Origin: Firmicutes bacterium UBA7523
GTDB taxonomy: Bacteria; Bacillota; Dethiobacteria; Dethiobacterales; Dethiobacteraceae
Direction of reading: 5' to 3'
Length of the DNA: 64,000 nt
Assembly (NCBI GenBank): GCA_002479415.1
Contig: DLMZ01000047.1
Span: 533-64,532 of the forward strand
The stretch's first letter is position 1, and every line of letters begins with the position of its first letter. The notes below the pieces were generated by a model, which made no database searches, had not been told where the DNA came from, and saw only the letters and a list, made by a program, of their open reading frames with translations. Below, piece after piece: positions 25,934 through 35,195 of the stretch. The translations under genes were made by a program, and so were the position numbers.

Positions 25934-26530
25934 TTGCAAGAAATAACAATTGGGCTGTCGGAACGACAGGTACACTTTTTGAAGATGTTTGCAGCTAATC
26001 ATTATCCAGGAGCTAAGGATAATCTGGCTACAAATAAACCTATACACGTTGTCCAAACAAGAAGAGAAAGAGTCGTTGATTCCAGCTACGATTCACCAGA
26101 TGCTACAAAGTATTATTTGCGCTCGGACTGCACGGCCTACGATTCGGCAAAAGAATTGATAAGCGGTTACTATGAGCGCGGTTACGATGAAGAGTGCCCA
26201 ATAGAAATCGTTTCTTTTAAAGAAGCATATGCACAAGATGAATTCACGGATATAAACGGTGAAGGACAAGTCTTGATGAACGAAGAGGAATATTTTGAGG
26301 CTTATGGCTTAACAAAGGATATGTACTCCAAGGTTAACATTGAGTACTACTACGAGCCTGTCGCCTACTTCTTCATCTTAGAAGAGGCCAGACGCTATAT
26401 CGAGTATCAGCGACACAACCTTTGCAACCCTCGAACTTACACGTACAGTTGCGGCTTTGCAAACCACGGGGAGTACGAGCACTTTTGGGACCTGCTTTTC
26501 AGTATAGGGAAGATGCTGAATGAGGGTTGA
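25934..26530 (+). CDS. Hypothetical phage protein
   Basis: 198 residues from TTG 25934 (AGGGGTGAAGAAA upstream). N-terminal QEITIGLSERQVHFLKMFA, then a tyrosine-rich acidic region (SKVNIEYYYEPVAYFF) and a cysteine pair near the end. Not recognised. It sits just before the recombination genes. Confidence 0.55.
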   Translation: MQEITIGLSERQVHFLKMFAANHYPGAKDNLATNKPIHVVQTRRERVVDSSYDSPDATKYYLRSDCTAYDSAKELISGYYERGYDEECPIEIVSFKEAYAQDEFTDINGEGQVLMNEEEYFEAYGLTKDMYSKVNIEYYYEPVAYFFILEEARRYIEYQRHNLCNPRTYTYSCGFANHGEYEHFWDLLFSIGKMLNEG

Positions 26531-26603
26531 TTTATCAGCTGCGCCCGTTCCTATAGGTGGGGCAGGTTGCGGGCTAGCGAGGGCGGGGCGGCTGATTGAT
26601 AAA
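26531..26603 (+). other. Structured intergenic RNA candidate
   Basis: TTTATCA (26531-26537) can pair with TGATAAA (26597-26603), and the following GC-rich segments (26538-26547 with 26584-26592) extend the stem with a 4-base bulge. No T-run follows. A second GC-rich self-complementary stretch lies at about 26610-26642. The whole 136-base gap precedes the recombination operon. Confidence 0.4.
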
Positions 26604-26666
26604 AGATGAGGCGGGAAAGCGCCGAACGGCAAACCCCGCCCCCAAAGATCCAAAGGAGGAATAAAT

Positions 26667-28658
26667 GTGAAGCTAGTAACCCTTAAACTGCGAAACTTTA
26701 TGGGAATCAAAAATTTCGAGCTTGATGCCAAGGGTAGTAATGTATCAATTTATGGAGCCAACGGAGCGGGGAAAACAACTTTGTTTTCAGCTTTTTTATG
26801 GCTGCTGTTTAATAAGGACGCGACGAATCGGACAGACTTTGATATCAAAACATTGGACAAAGAGGGTCAGGTTATTCACGGCCTTGAGCACCAAGTGGAA
26901 GCTGTTTTGGAAATTGGCGGCAAAGAATTGGCGCTCTGCAAAATTTACAAAGAGCAGTGGACCAGAAAACGTGGGAGCGTATCACGAGAATTTACTGGTC
27001 ATACTACCGATCACTTTATTGATGGTGTACCGGTGCCTAAGAAAGATTTCACCGCAAGAATCTCAGAGATAAGTGCCGAGGATGTTTTCAAACTACTCAC
27101 TAACCCAACATACTTTAATACTCAGTTGCACTGGCAGGAACGCAGGAAGATCCTCCTTGAGATATGCGGAGACATTACTGATGCCGAAGTGATTGCCTCG
27201 GAAAAAGCGCTTTCCAAACTTCCGGATATCCTGAACGGCCGTAAGTTGGATGACCACCGGAAGGTGATCAATGAGCGTCGCAAGGCTGTCAACGATAAGT
27301 TGGAGAAAATTCCGGTCCGTATTGATGAAACTGAACGTGGTTTGCCAGACATCAGCAACATCCAGGTAGACAAGCTTCCGGAAGACATTGCAAAGCTCCG
27401 TGCAAAGGTGAGGGAGAAGAATCAGGAGATTCTTCGTATTGAGGGCGGTGGAGAAAGCGCCGAAAAGACTAAGCAGTTGAGAACGATTGAAGGAGAGATT
27501 CTAAGGCTCAGAAATGAGCGCCAGCAAAGGCTGGATGCGTTAGCAGGCAAAAAGAGAGAAGATCTCCGTTTGGTTAAAGGCGCTGTTCTTGACCTAAAAG
27601 GTGAAATCGGCACACTTACGCGTACAATAAGCAGCTATGAGAACGATATTGCGACTTACACTACCAAGATGGAGCAGCTGAGACAGGATTGGCATAACGA
27701 AAACGAACGTAAGTTTAATTTTGAGCAGGAAGAAATCTGTCCTACATGCGGTCAAGACCTTCCTCATGAGCAGCTACAGGATGCTAGGGAAAAAGCTTTA
27801 GCGACTTTCAATAAGCATAAAGCGGATAAGCTGGAGACTATTAATGCAGACGGGCAGAAGCTGAAAGCTTTAAAAAACAAAATGGAAATCGAGCTTAACA
27901 AAGCTCAAGCTAATATGCAAAAGGCTACTGCAGATATAGAGCAACTTCAGAAGAAAGAGGCTTCACTGCTGACTGAAGCAGACGCTATTCTGCAGGGAGC
28001 AAAAACAGTTGAGGAATCAACACTTTATGCTAGTTTGTTAGAACAGAAAGCATCCTTAGAGGAGGAAATAAAAGAGCTGGAAGTAGGAAATTGCGACAGC
28101 ATAACTTCAGTTCGTGAGGGTATTTACGTATTGGAGAATGCCATAGCAGCTCTTGAGAGTGCAACTGCTCAGGTAGACAGCCATAAGAGAGGCTTAGAGC
28201 GCATTAAAGAGCTTAAGCAGGAAGAGAAAAAGCTGGCAGCTGAGTATGAGCAACTAGAGAACGAGCTTTATCTCACAGAACAGTTTATCTGCGCTAAAGT
28301 GAGTCTGCTTGAAGAAAAAATCAACAGCAAGTTTGAATTGGCTAGGTTTAAATTGTTTAATGTGTTGGTCAATGGTGCTGTGGAAGAGTGCTGCGAGACC
28401 ATATACAACGGGGTGCCGTACTCCAGTGGACTTAACAACGCAGCGCGGATTAATGTAGGCCTGGACATTATTAATACACTGGCTGACCACTACAGCATTG
28501 ATGCGCCTATCTTCGTAGATAATGCCGAGGCCGTTACGGAACTAATTGAAACTCGTGGCCAACAGATCCGGCTTGTAGTCAGCGCGGATGACAAAAAATT
28601 AAGGGTGGAAGTGGCGGAAGTGCCACAGACACTCTTTAGTGAAAGAGAGGCTGTTTAA
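26667..28658 (+). CDS. SMC/SbcC-like ATPase (phage recombination)
   Basis: 663 residues, GTG start with AAAGGAGGAATAAAT upstream. Walker A GANGAGKT at residues 30-37 in an AAA_23-type N-terminus, long coiled coils with a zinc-hook-like CPTCGQ near residue 358, and a C-terminal ATPase half containing PIFVDNAEAVTEL (Walker B region). Together with RecT and the MBL-fold nuclease it forms the prophage recombination module; it probably partners with the nuclease as SbcC does with SbcD (inference). Confidence 0.88.
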   Translation: MKLVTLKLRNFMGIKNFELDAKGSNVSIYGANGAGKTTLFSAFLWLLFNKDATNRTDFDIKTLDKEGQVIHGLEHQVEAVLEIGGKELALCKIYKEQWTRKRGSVSREFTGHTTDHFIDGVPVPKKDFTARISEISAEDVFKLLTNPTYFNTQLHWQERRKILLEICGDITDAEVIASEKALSKLPDILNGRKLDDHRKVINERRKAVNDKLEKIPVRIDETERGLPDISNIQVDKLPEDIAKLRAKVREKNQEILRIEGGGESAEKTKQLRTIEGEILRLRNERQQRLDALAGKKREDLRLVKGAVLDLKGEIGTLTRTISSYENDIATYTTKMEQLRQDWHNENERKFNFEQEEICPTCGQDLPHEQLQDAREKALATFNKHKADKLETINADGQKLKALKNKMEIELNKAQANMQKATADIEQLQKKEASLLTEADAILQGAKTVEESTLYASLLEQKASLEEEIKELEVGNCDSITSVREGIYVLENAIAALESATAQVDSHKRGLERIKELKQEEKKLAAEYEQLENELYLTEQFICAKVSLLEEKINSKFELARFKLFNVLVNGAVEECCETIYNGVPYSSGLNNAARINVGLDIINTLADHYSIDAPIFVDNAEAVTELIETRGQQIRLVVSADDKKLRVEVAEVPQTLFSEREAV

Positions 28659-29435
28659 ATGACAAATGCACTGGCAACAACATCATCAGTTAAAAAACTA
28701 AGGGCTATTATCAACACAGAGAGCGTGAAGGAGCAGTTCAGAAATGCTCTTGCAGAAAATGCCCCGCTTTTTATTGCCTCACTAATTGACGTGTACGGCA
28801 ACGACAAGTATTTGCAGAAATGTGAGCCTCAGTTAGTGATTATGGAAGCGCTGAAGGCCGCTACTCTAAAGCTGCCTATCAACAAAAACCTGGGATTTGC
28901 TTATATTGTTCCGTACAAGGACGAGCCTCAGTTTCAGATTGGATATAAAGGCTATATCCAGCTCGCAATGCGTACCGGGCAGTATAAGTATATAAACGCT
29001 GATGTGGTGTACGAAGGGGAGCTAAAAGGACATAACAAACTGACCGGCGAGGTTGACCTAAGCGGCGATGCAGCTTCTGATAAAATTATCGGATATTTTG
29101 CCTACATCGAAACTATTAACGGCTTTAAAAAACCGCTTTATTGGACCAAAGAAAAAGTGACGGAACACGCAAAGAGATATTCAAAATCCTATAATTCAAA
29201 CAATTCTGCATGGAAAACCAATTTCGACGAAATGGCGTTAAAGACAATGATACGAAACCTGCTCAGCAAATACGGTGTAATGTCTGTTGAGCTTATGAAC
29301 GCATTTAGCGCAGATACAGGGGACGAGCGTTCATACGAGGCCCAGGCTGAGGACGAGATAAGCAGCAACGCAAACGGCGAAGTGATTGATGTTGACGTCA
29401 CGGTCGAGAGCAAAAATGAAGGGCCGGGATTTTAA
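28659..29435 (+). CDS. recT: RecT single-strand annealing protein
   Basis: 258 residues. The RecT core is clear: IMEALKAATLKLPINKNLGF, YKGYIQLAMRTGQYKYINAD, and WKTNFDEMALKTMIRNLLSK. RecT anneals complementary single strands exposed by an exonuclease. The ATG follows the ATPase stop directly, implying coupled translation. Confidence 0.95.
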   Translation: MTNALATTSSVKKLRAIINTESVKEQFRNALAENAPLFIASLIDVYGNDKYLQKCEPQLVIMEALKAATLKLPINKNLGFAYIVPYKDEPQFQIGYKGYIQLAMRTGQYKYINADVVYEGELKGHNKLTGEVDLSGDAASDKIIGYFAYIETINGFKKPLYWTKEKVTEHAKRYSKSYNSNNSAWKTNFDEMALKTMIRNLLSKYGVMSVELMNAFSADTGDERSYEAQAEDEISSNANGEVIDVDVTVESKNEGPGF

Positions 29436-29447
29436 GTAGACCAAAGA

Positions 29448-29475
29448 GCCGGGGCGGTCGCGCGACCGCCCCGGC
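29448..29475. repeat. Perfect 28-bp GC-rich palindrome
   Basis: Two fully complementary 14-base arms (GCCGGGGCGGTCGC and its complement) lie in the recT-nuclease gap. No T-run follows. It ends 15 bases before the next start. Confidence 0.85.
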
Positions 29476-29490
29476 AGAATGGAGTGCAGC

Positions 29491-30198
29491 ATGGAATTCG
29501 TGGCTTACGCAAGTAGCTCTAAGGGAAATCTATACACTCTCTCAGATGGGCAAGAAAGAATACTCATTGAGTGTGGCTTGCCGATCAGAGAGGTCAAGAA
29601 GCTGCTTGGGTTTAGTTTGTCGGGGATATCCTTCTGTCTGCTGAGCCACGGCCATTCTGATCACTCAAAAGCTGCTGCGGACATTATGAGGGCTGGGGTA
29701 GATATTTACACGTCGCAGGGCACAATCGACGCCCTGAAGCTACATAGCCACCGCGCACATGTAATCCGGGCAGGGAAACAGTTTGCATCTGGAAATTGGA
29801 TTGTACTGCCGATAGAGGCGCAACATGATGCCCCGGAGGCGCTGGCTTTTCTGGTTTACAATAAAACCACTCGCAAACGGATGTTATTCGCAACAGACAC
29901 GTATTATCTGAAAAACGCATTTGCTGGGCTCGACATTATTGCGGTTGAGTGCAATTACGCCGCTGACATCCTTCAATCTAACGTAGAATCCGGAGCTGTA
30001 CCGGCCGCAATGAAGAACAGGCTCCTAAAGTCTCACTTCAGCCTTGAAAATGTGAAGAAATTTTTAAAAGCCAACGACTTGAATAAAGTGCAGGAGATTT
30101 GGCTGGTACACTTGTCCGACGGCAACAGCGATGCAGAACGGTTCAAGCGCGAAATCCAAGAACTAACTGGCAAGCCAACATATATCGCGGGGGTATAA
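29491..30198 (+). CDS. MBL-fold nuclease (phage recombination exonuclease)
   Basis: 235 residues from ATG 29491 (GGAGTGCAGC upstream). The metal site motif HGHSDH at 53-58 and later LKSHFSLENVKKFL fit metallo-beta-lactamase-fold nucleases such as those paired with RecT in Firmicutes phages. It would resect DNA to feed RecT. Confidence 0.85.
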   Translation: MEFVAYASSSKGNLYTLSDGQERILIECGLPIREVKKLLGFSLSGISFCLLSHGHSDHSKAAADIMRAGVDIYTSQGTIDALKLHSHRAHVIRAGKQFASGNWIVLPIEAQHDAPEALAFLVYNKTTRKRMLFATDTYYLKNAFAGLDIIAVECNYAADILQSNVESGAVPAAMKNRLLKSHFSLENVKKFLKANDLNKVQEIWLVHLSDGNSDAERFKREIQELTGKPTYIAGV

Positions 30199-30200
30199 CT

Positions 30201-30860
30201 ATGAAATTTGCTGCTGAAATCGAAAAAGTGGAATCGCTAAAAAAACACTTCAAGGTCGTCATTTATGCGGACAAGGAAGCAAACAGGCGGTTCCTTTCGC
30301 AAATAGACGGTTTTATAGACAAACCAGTAAAGGTTGAAGTTCTCGTAGATGAAGATAGGCAAAAAGAAATTTTGGATATGATTAGCGAGGAGCAGCGGCG
30401 CAAAACATACGCTATACTGCGAGACATCAGCAACCACATAGGCGATGTAATAGAGAGTACAAAGCTTGAAATGAAGCATCAATTCGCGGCAGCAGGTGGC
30501 CCGGAAAGTTTTTCTCTCAGCGACTGCTCACGTGAGGTGGCCCGTGAATTCATAACTTTCTTGATAAAGTTTTGTTTCGAGTACGGAGTTCCGATGTCTG
30601 AGCATCCGAAGTCAGCATTTGACGACCCGGAAACATACGCCCGGATATGCCTAGAAACAAACACATGTTGCATCTGCGGCAAGCGCGGAGAGGTTCATCA
30701 CTGCACCGGCTCGCGCATCGGAATGGGACGTAACCGCAACAAGGTTGACGATACAGGCAAGCTCAAAATATGCCTTTGTCGTGAGCATCATAGCGAAATG
30801 CACAACGGAGCGGAAGAAGATTTCTTTATGAAATATCATGTAGTGCCGGCGGTAGTTTAA
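30201..30860 (+). CDS. Putative HNHc nuclease
   Basis: 219 residues. The C-terminal third carries TCCICGKRGEVHHCTGSRIG and LCREHHSEMHNG, the cysteine/histidine pattern of phage HNHc_6-type nucleases; the N-terminal part (about 1-110) is of mixed structure. Members appear in phage recombination modules and may act on branched DNA. It lies two bases after the MBL nuclease. Confidence 0.8.
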   Translation: MKFAAEIEKVESLKKHFKVVIYADKEANRRFLSQIDGFIDKPVKVEVLVDEDRQKEILDMISEEQRRKTYAILRDISNHIGDVIESTKLEMKHQFAAAGGPESFSLSDCSREVAREFITFLIKFCFEYGVPMSEHPKSAFDDPETYARICLETNTCCICGKRGEVHHCTGSRIGMGRNRNKVDDTGKLKICLCREHHSEMHNGAEEDFFMKYHVVPAVV

Positions 30861-30883
30861 ATGTGGGGGTGGAGATAGTGACA

Positions 30884-31195
30884 ATGAATTGGGGAGCGAA
30901 GTCGCACAGCAATATAAAAAAATGGCCTCGTTGGGTCTGGGCAATACTTCTCCTAGTTTATTTATACGCATTGCTATCTATGATTATGCGTCCCTCAAGT
31001 GCATTTCAGGAACCAGAGTACATTGTGCACATTGTTCAGCCGGGAGATACGCTTTGGTCGGTTGCTAAAGAGCGACAGGAAGAGGCTGGTTTCAGTGGCG
31101 ATATTCGATCTCTTGTGTGGGAGATTCAAGAGGCATCAGAAACAACGGCATTGATACTACCGGGAGATATTTTGCTGATACCGGTTGTGAAATAG
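30884..31195 (+). CDS. Membrane-anchored LysM protein (YneA-like)
   Basis: 103 residues. A membrane segment (WVWAILLLVYLYALLSMIM) near residue 15-33 is followed by a single LysM domain, EYIVHIVQPGDTLWSVAKE ... LPGDILLIPV. This layout is that of YneA, the SOS-induced division inhibitor of Bacillus. A role in delaying host division during phage development is inference. Starts at GTG 30878 or ATG 30884 are both possible. Confidence 0.7.
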   Translation: MNWGAKSHSNIKKWPRWVWAILLLVYLYALLSMIMRPSSAFQEPEYIVHIVQPGDTLWSVAKERQEEAGFSGDIRSLVWEIQEASETTALILPGDILLIPVVK

Positions 31196-31215
31196 GCTCG
31201 AAAGGGGATGTACGC

Positions 31216-31560
31216 ATGCAAGCGGTTAACGTGATTCGTGAAGAGATGGAACAAAACAAAACCAATAGTTATGTTCAGGCGGTGGGGGACTTCCTGCTGA
31301 AACACCTGGCGGCAAATCCGGGGGATGCGGAGAAGATTTCGGCTGAAAAAACGCTTATCAGTAGCATGGATGCTCTGCGGAAGGAAGCAGAGAAGAAAAA
31401 GACAGGGAATTTTTACGCTATGCCACCGGATGAAGGCTTTAAGATTATCCTAGAGTATTTCGGCATCACCGATGCCCAGGTAAACGTGCAGATACCTGCG
31501 GCTCCGGAGAAGAAGGCATTGGACTTTGATGTGAAACTGGATGATCTGCTGAGGGGGTAG
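31216..31560 (+). CDS. PcfK-like protein
   Basis: 114 residues from ATG 31216 (AAAGGGGATG upstream). The lysine-rich middle and the ending FYAMPPDEGFKIILEYFGI resemble PcfK of conjugative plasmids. The assignment rests partly on its neighbour, which carries the PcfJ signature; the two genes occur as a pair in plasmids and phages. Confidence 0.5.
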   Translation: MQAVNVIREEMEQNKTNSYVQAVGDFLLKHLAANPGDAEKISAEKTLISSMDALRKEAEKKKTGNFYAMPPDEGFKIILEYFGITDAQVNVQIPAAPEKKALDFDVKLDDLLRG

Positions 31561-31565
31561 GCGCT

Positions 31566-33242
31566 ATGATTATAGCCGAAATGATAATTCCGAAAATGTT
31601 CACCGCTTATGCAGAGGATTTGGGGTATCAGAAACACAACGGCTTGCACCATTATCAGTATTACTGCAACAATTGTGACCAGCTTTTTTCTGCGGCTTGG
31701 GGCAGAGCAGTAAATATGGGCTACGCTGAGCGTGGAAGTCTTTTTGCTTGCCCGTGCTGCGGCAGACCGCACGAAAAGCATGTTGCATTTGTTAAGCGGA
31801 ACATAGCTGCTCCGGACAAAGTGCGCCTTGTTGTTAAGGAGTATAAAAGCGCAGTTACGCTTGAGTTTTCCTGCAAGGCAGTTGTCTTTTATGATTACTT
31901 AGGCCTACAGGGCGCAACCCACAGGGAAGTGTTTCGATTTGATATCGCCAAGCAAGAAGCGACTCTTTCGGTAACTCACGCCGGCATTAAGCACGAACCC
32001 GTTGAGATCGGGAGCCCCTTTAACCTTGCCTTATTCCAGTCCAGCATGCTTTCCATTTTCTCCTCTCGCAGCATACCTAACACTGAGCAGAAATCGAAGC
32101 TCACAAAGGTTCTCAAAATCCTACGCGACACTGTGCACCAGAAGCTAGAAAAGCACCTTGGGCACAAAATCAAGTCCATGTTCGTCAGTCCGGGCACCCA
32201 TTGGGGGATGTTTCTTTTCCCACTTTTCAATATGGCATACAGGGTGGCTTGCACGGATGCACCAAATCTGCCGGAGTGTTACCGGGATGAGCACAAAGCC
32301 GTATTTGCCTTCTGGAACACAAAATATTTCGATGAGCTTGAGGGTGGCCAGCTAATGGAAGATGTAATCCTGAACACCCGCGGGGGCATGGACTTTATTT
32401 CGGCATTAGTCGAATTATCCGGGCTACCGGACAAGCCTAGGGTGCGCAGGATCCTTGCAGAAAACCCGTTTGAAGCTAACATACTAAAACTTGCATTTTC
32501 TACTTGCTGCAATTACGACCATGCAACTCAGTTGTATCGGGGGATTACGGCAAACCGAAAATTCCGGGCGGACTCATGGAATGGCGGTGAACTCAACAGT
32601 GTTAGTTATGATGGACTGGCTGAATTTTTGTGGGAGATGAAAGAAATATACGGAGAGGCCGGCATTGTACGCCTGGTGAATGAAGCGAAAGAACTGCATA
32701 CCAGGGACTGCATCCGACTATATGAGCAGTTGAACGACGAGAACAAGGAAGCTGTGGTCGGGGAAGGTATCCGGCTTCGGGATCTGCACGACTGGATGTC
32801 GCTGCGACACAAAAAGCAGGGGCACAAAAACCTTAAATTCGATGTGCCGGAACACATTGTTAGACGGCTATCCATGCAGCATGACAGGCTGCGGTTCTTC
32901 CTGCCTGCGGAGTCGATGGAGCTTGTAGAGGCTGGTCATCAGCTCCATAACTGTGTTGCATCCTATAGCGACAGTATGAAGCAGCATGATTCGTGGATTG
33001 TGCTCGTGGCGGATGATAAGGGTAAATTAGTGGCCTGCCTTGAACTAGTCGGATCCGGTAATCCCCCCAATGTTACGAGGGTGTTGGTGCAGGCAAAGAT
33101 TGACCGGAACCAGTGTATTTCTAAAGACAAAAAATTAAACGCTGCTGTTCTGGCCTGGGCAAAAGATGCCGGCATTGAAATTAAAACCAAGGACGTTAAT
33201 GTGCCTAATAAAAAGAATAATGAATTGGAGGTTGCAGTATGA
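31566..33242 (+). CDS. PcfJ-like protein
   Basis: 558 residues. The N-terminal part has zinc-binding CNNCDQ and CPCCGRPH at about 36-65; the C-terminal part contains EAGHQLHNCVASYSDSM, the PcfJ-domain signature, followed by VACLELVG. PcfJ was named in plasmid pCF10; its biochemical role is unknown. The last codons overlap the next gene (ATGA). Confidence 0.75.
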   Translation: MIIAEMIIPKMFTAYAEDLGYQKHNGLHHYQYYCNNCDQLFSAAWGRAVNMGYAERGSLFACPCCGRPHEKHVAFVKRNIAAPDKVRLVVKEYKSAVTLEFSCKAVVFYDYLGLQGATHREVFRFDIAKQEATLSVTHAGIKHEPVEIGSPFNLALFQSSMLSIFSSRSIPNTEQKSKLTKVLKILRDTVHQKLEKHLGHKIKSMFVSPGTHWGMFLFPLFNMAYRVACTDAPNLPECYRDEHKAVFAFWNTKYFDELEGGQLMEDVILNTRGGMDFISALVELSGLPDKPRVRRILAENPFEANILKLAFSTCCNYDHATQLYRGITANRKFRADSWNGGELNSVSYDGLAEFLWEMKEIYGEAGIVRLVNEAKELHTRDCIRLYEQLNDENKEAVVGEGIRLRDLHDWMSLRHKKQGHKNLKFDVPEHIVRRLSMQHDRLRFFLPAESMELVEAGHQLHNCVASYSDSMKQHDSWIVLVADDKGKLVACLELVGSGNPPNVTRVLVQAKIDRNQCISKDKKLNAAVLAWAKDAGIEIKTKDVNVPNKKNNELEVAV

Positions 33243-34198
33243 CCGAGACAGCTTTAGCCATCGAAAGAACGCCTGATGTCATAGCAACTGAGATTATAAG
33301 TATCCGAGAGCAAGGGAAGAAGATTGTTTTAATGGCCAGCATTGAAATTGGGAAGCGCCTAGTGGAAGCAAAGGAACTGGTAGCGCACGGAGAATGGGGC
33401 AAATTTCTTGAAGAAAAGGTGGATTACTCTCCCCGGACAGCAAATAACCTTATGCAGCTTTACAACGAGTACGGCAACAGCCAGATGTCACTTTTCGGTG
33501 GTTCTGCAGATTCGCAAGCGATTGCGAATTTGAGCTATACACAGGCTATTGCTTTGCTTGGAATCCCGACACATGAGCGTGAAGAGTTTATGCAGGAACA
33601 TGATGTTGAAAGTATGAGTACTAGGGAGCTGCAGGCGGCGATTAAGGCCCGGGACGATGCAGAGCGTAAGCTGAAAGAAGTCGAAGAAAATTCAGATGAA
33701 ATAATGGATGAGCTGATTACAGTTCGAGAGGAAAGCAAAAAAGCAAAAGAGGAAGAGGATAAGCTCAAAAAGGAGCTCAAAGAGGTTCAGCGGCAGCTGA
33801 CAGAAGCTATAAATGCCGGAAACAGTGAGAAGGTTGGTAATCTGCAGTCTGAACTGGCAAAGACAGATATAGCACTAAAAGATGCTCAAAGTAAAATAAC
33901 TGCACTGGAAAAGCAGTTAAAGGAAAAGCATATTGATATTCCTGCAATAGTTGAGAAGGTTCCTGAAGATGTGGAGAGGGAGCTGAACGAGCTGCGGACC
34001 AAGATGAAGCAATTTGAGGAAAAGGCCGGCAAGCCGGAAGCGCTGCTGAAATTCAAGGTTCGTTTTGACACACAGGTATCCGGTTTTCAGGAATTGCTAT
34101 CTATTCTGGAAGAAATTAAGTCAGCAGAGCCTGACGCTTACGAGAAATACCGCAGCGCCGTTTCCGGTCTGCTGAAAAAGATGCTGGAAAGCCTGTGA
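33239..34198 (+). CDS. DUF3102 coiled-coil protein
   Basis: 319 residues. DUF3102 at about 15-110 (IEIGKRLVEAKELVAHGEWG, YSPRTANNLMQLYNEYG), then about 120 residues of highly charged coiled coil (KKAKEEEDKLKKELKEVQRQ) and a helical C-terminus. Common in phages and conjugative elements; function unknown. Confidence 0.82.
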   Translation: MTETALAIERTPDVIATEIISIREQGKKIVLMASIEIGKRLVEAKELVAHGEWGKFLEEKVDYSPRTANNLMQLYNEYGNSQMSLFGGSADSQAIANLSYTQAIALLGIPTHEREEFMQEHDVESMSTRELQAAIKARDDAERKLKEVEENSDEIMDELITVREESKKAKEEEDKLKKELKEVQRQLTEAINAGNSEKVGNLQSELAKTDIALKDAQSKITALEKQLKEKHIDIPAIVEKVPEDVERELNELRTKMKQFEEKAGKPEALLKFKVRFDTQVSGFQELLSILEEIKSAEPDAYEKYRSAVSGLLKKMLESL

Positions 34199-34235
34199 TT
34201 TAACTAACCGAAGAAAACTAAGGTGGTGAGTTTGT

Positions 34236-34658
34236 TTGAAAGCTATCAGTATACTTCAACCGTGGGCATCACTGATTTCCGTGGGTGCTAAAGAGATAGA
34301 AACCCGGAGCTGGGCAACCAATTGTTTGGCAATACACGCAAGCAAGCGATACCCAAAGGATCTACAAGAACTAGCAAAACAGGAACAGTTCTATTCCGCG
34401 CTACGTCCAGATGGCAACTATCAGTACCCGGAATTACACTTAGGCTGTATTATCGCAGTCTGTCAGCTGGTGGACTGTCAGCGGATTAATTCAGACGAAC
34501 TCCCGCCTGAACCGGAAGCATCCTTTGGAGACTACACGCCTGGGCGCTACGCCTGGTTACTGACGGATGTGAAGAGAATAACACCAGTGGCAGTAAAAGG
34601 GCAACTCGGTTTGTGGAATTGGGAGCCGCCGGAAATGCATACACAAGGTATTGGTTAG
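34236..34658 (+). CDS. ASCH-domain protein
   Basis: 140 residues, TTG start behind AAGGTGGTGAG. MKAISILQPWASLISVGAKE at the start and GRYAWLLTDVKRI/GQLGLWNW at the end define an ASCH (PUA-like) domain that probably binds RNA or a modified base. Confidence 0.85.
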   Translation: MKAISILQPWASLISVGAKEIETRSWATNCLAIHASKRYPKDLQELAKQEQFYSALRPDGNYQYPELHLGCIIAVCQLVDCQRINSDELPPEPEASFGDYTPGRYAWLLTDVKRITPVAVKGQLGLWNWEPPEMHTQGIG

Positions 34659-34659
34659 C

Positions 34660-34938
34660 ATGTTTACTCCTGTATACGATATAGAGACTGTCTTGGAAAC
34701 GCTGCTACCCCTCCGCATCGGTCATGTAAGTGAGGAGTATCAATTGCATGATGCTGTAGCAAAGCGTTTAGCTGGAGCGGGACTGTTCTTTTATAAAGAG
34801 CACCGCCTGGGTCCCCGAAATCGTATAGATTTCTTGGTTGGCGGAATTGGCGTTGAGTGCAAGAAGGGTCGACCGAACTGGCAGCAGGTTACAAACCAGC
34901 TGCACCGAACTTTAAGACAGCAAAAGAAAGTGCATTAG
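34660..34938 (+). CDS. Short PD-(D/E)XK-like nuclease fragment
   Basis: 92 residues from ATG 34660. RIDFLVGGIGVECKKGRPNW has the D...ExK arrangement of restriction-endonuclease-fold nucleases, preceded by helical EYQLHDAVAKRLAGAGL. The chain ends about 20 residues after the active site, shorter than usual, so it may be truncated. The next reading frame starts about 40 bases later and does not continue the fold visibly. Confidence 0.55.
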   Translation: MFTPVYDIETVLETLLPLRIGHVSEEYQLHDAVAKRLAGAGLFFYKEHRLGPRNRIDFLVGGIGVECKKGRPNWQQVTNQLHRTLRQQKKVH

Positions 34939-34975
34939 AAACACAAATATGTGACTTCCTTTACAAGCCATTCAT

Positions 34976-35195
34976 GGAGATTCGTGGTCATATGTGCCGG
35001 GGTGAAGACAGAAAGCCAATCACAACAGAGTACAGCGGAGAATTAGACGTTCAGCAAATAGTCGATGTAGGCTGTGCGTGGTGGTCTTGTGACGGGCTTA
35101 ACGGTGAATGCGAGAGTAAAAGTTTTGATATGCTGCAAAAAGGGTGGATATGGAAATGCCGCGAGTGTGGCAAGGAGGGAAGCACAATTGTATAG
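34976..35195 (+). CDS. Small cysteine-containing protein, unknown
   Basis: About 72 residues from ATG 34976; the frame is open further upstream and the start is uncertain because no good ribosome site is seen. C-terminal WWSCDGLNGEC and WKCRECGKEG could bind zinc. Not recognised. Confidence 0.35.
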
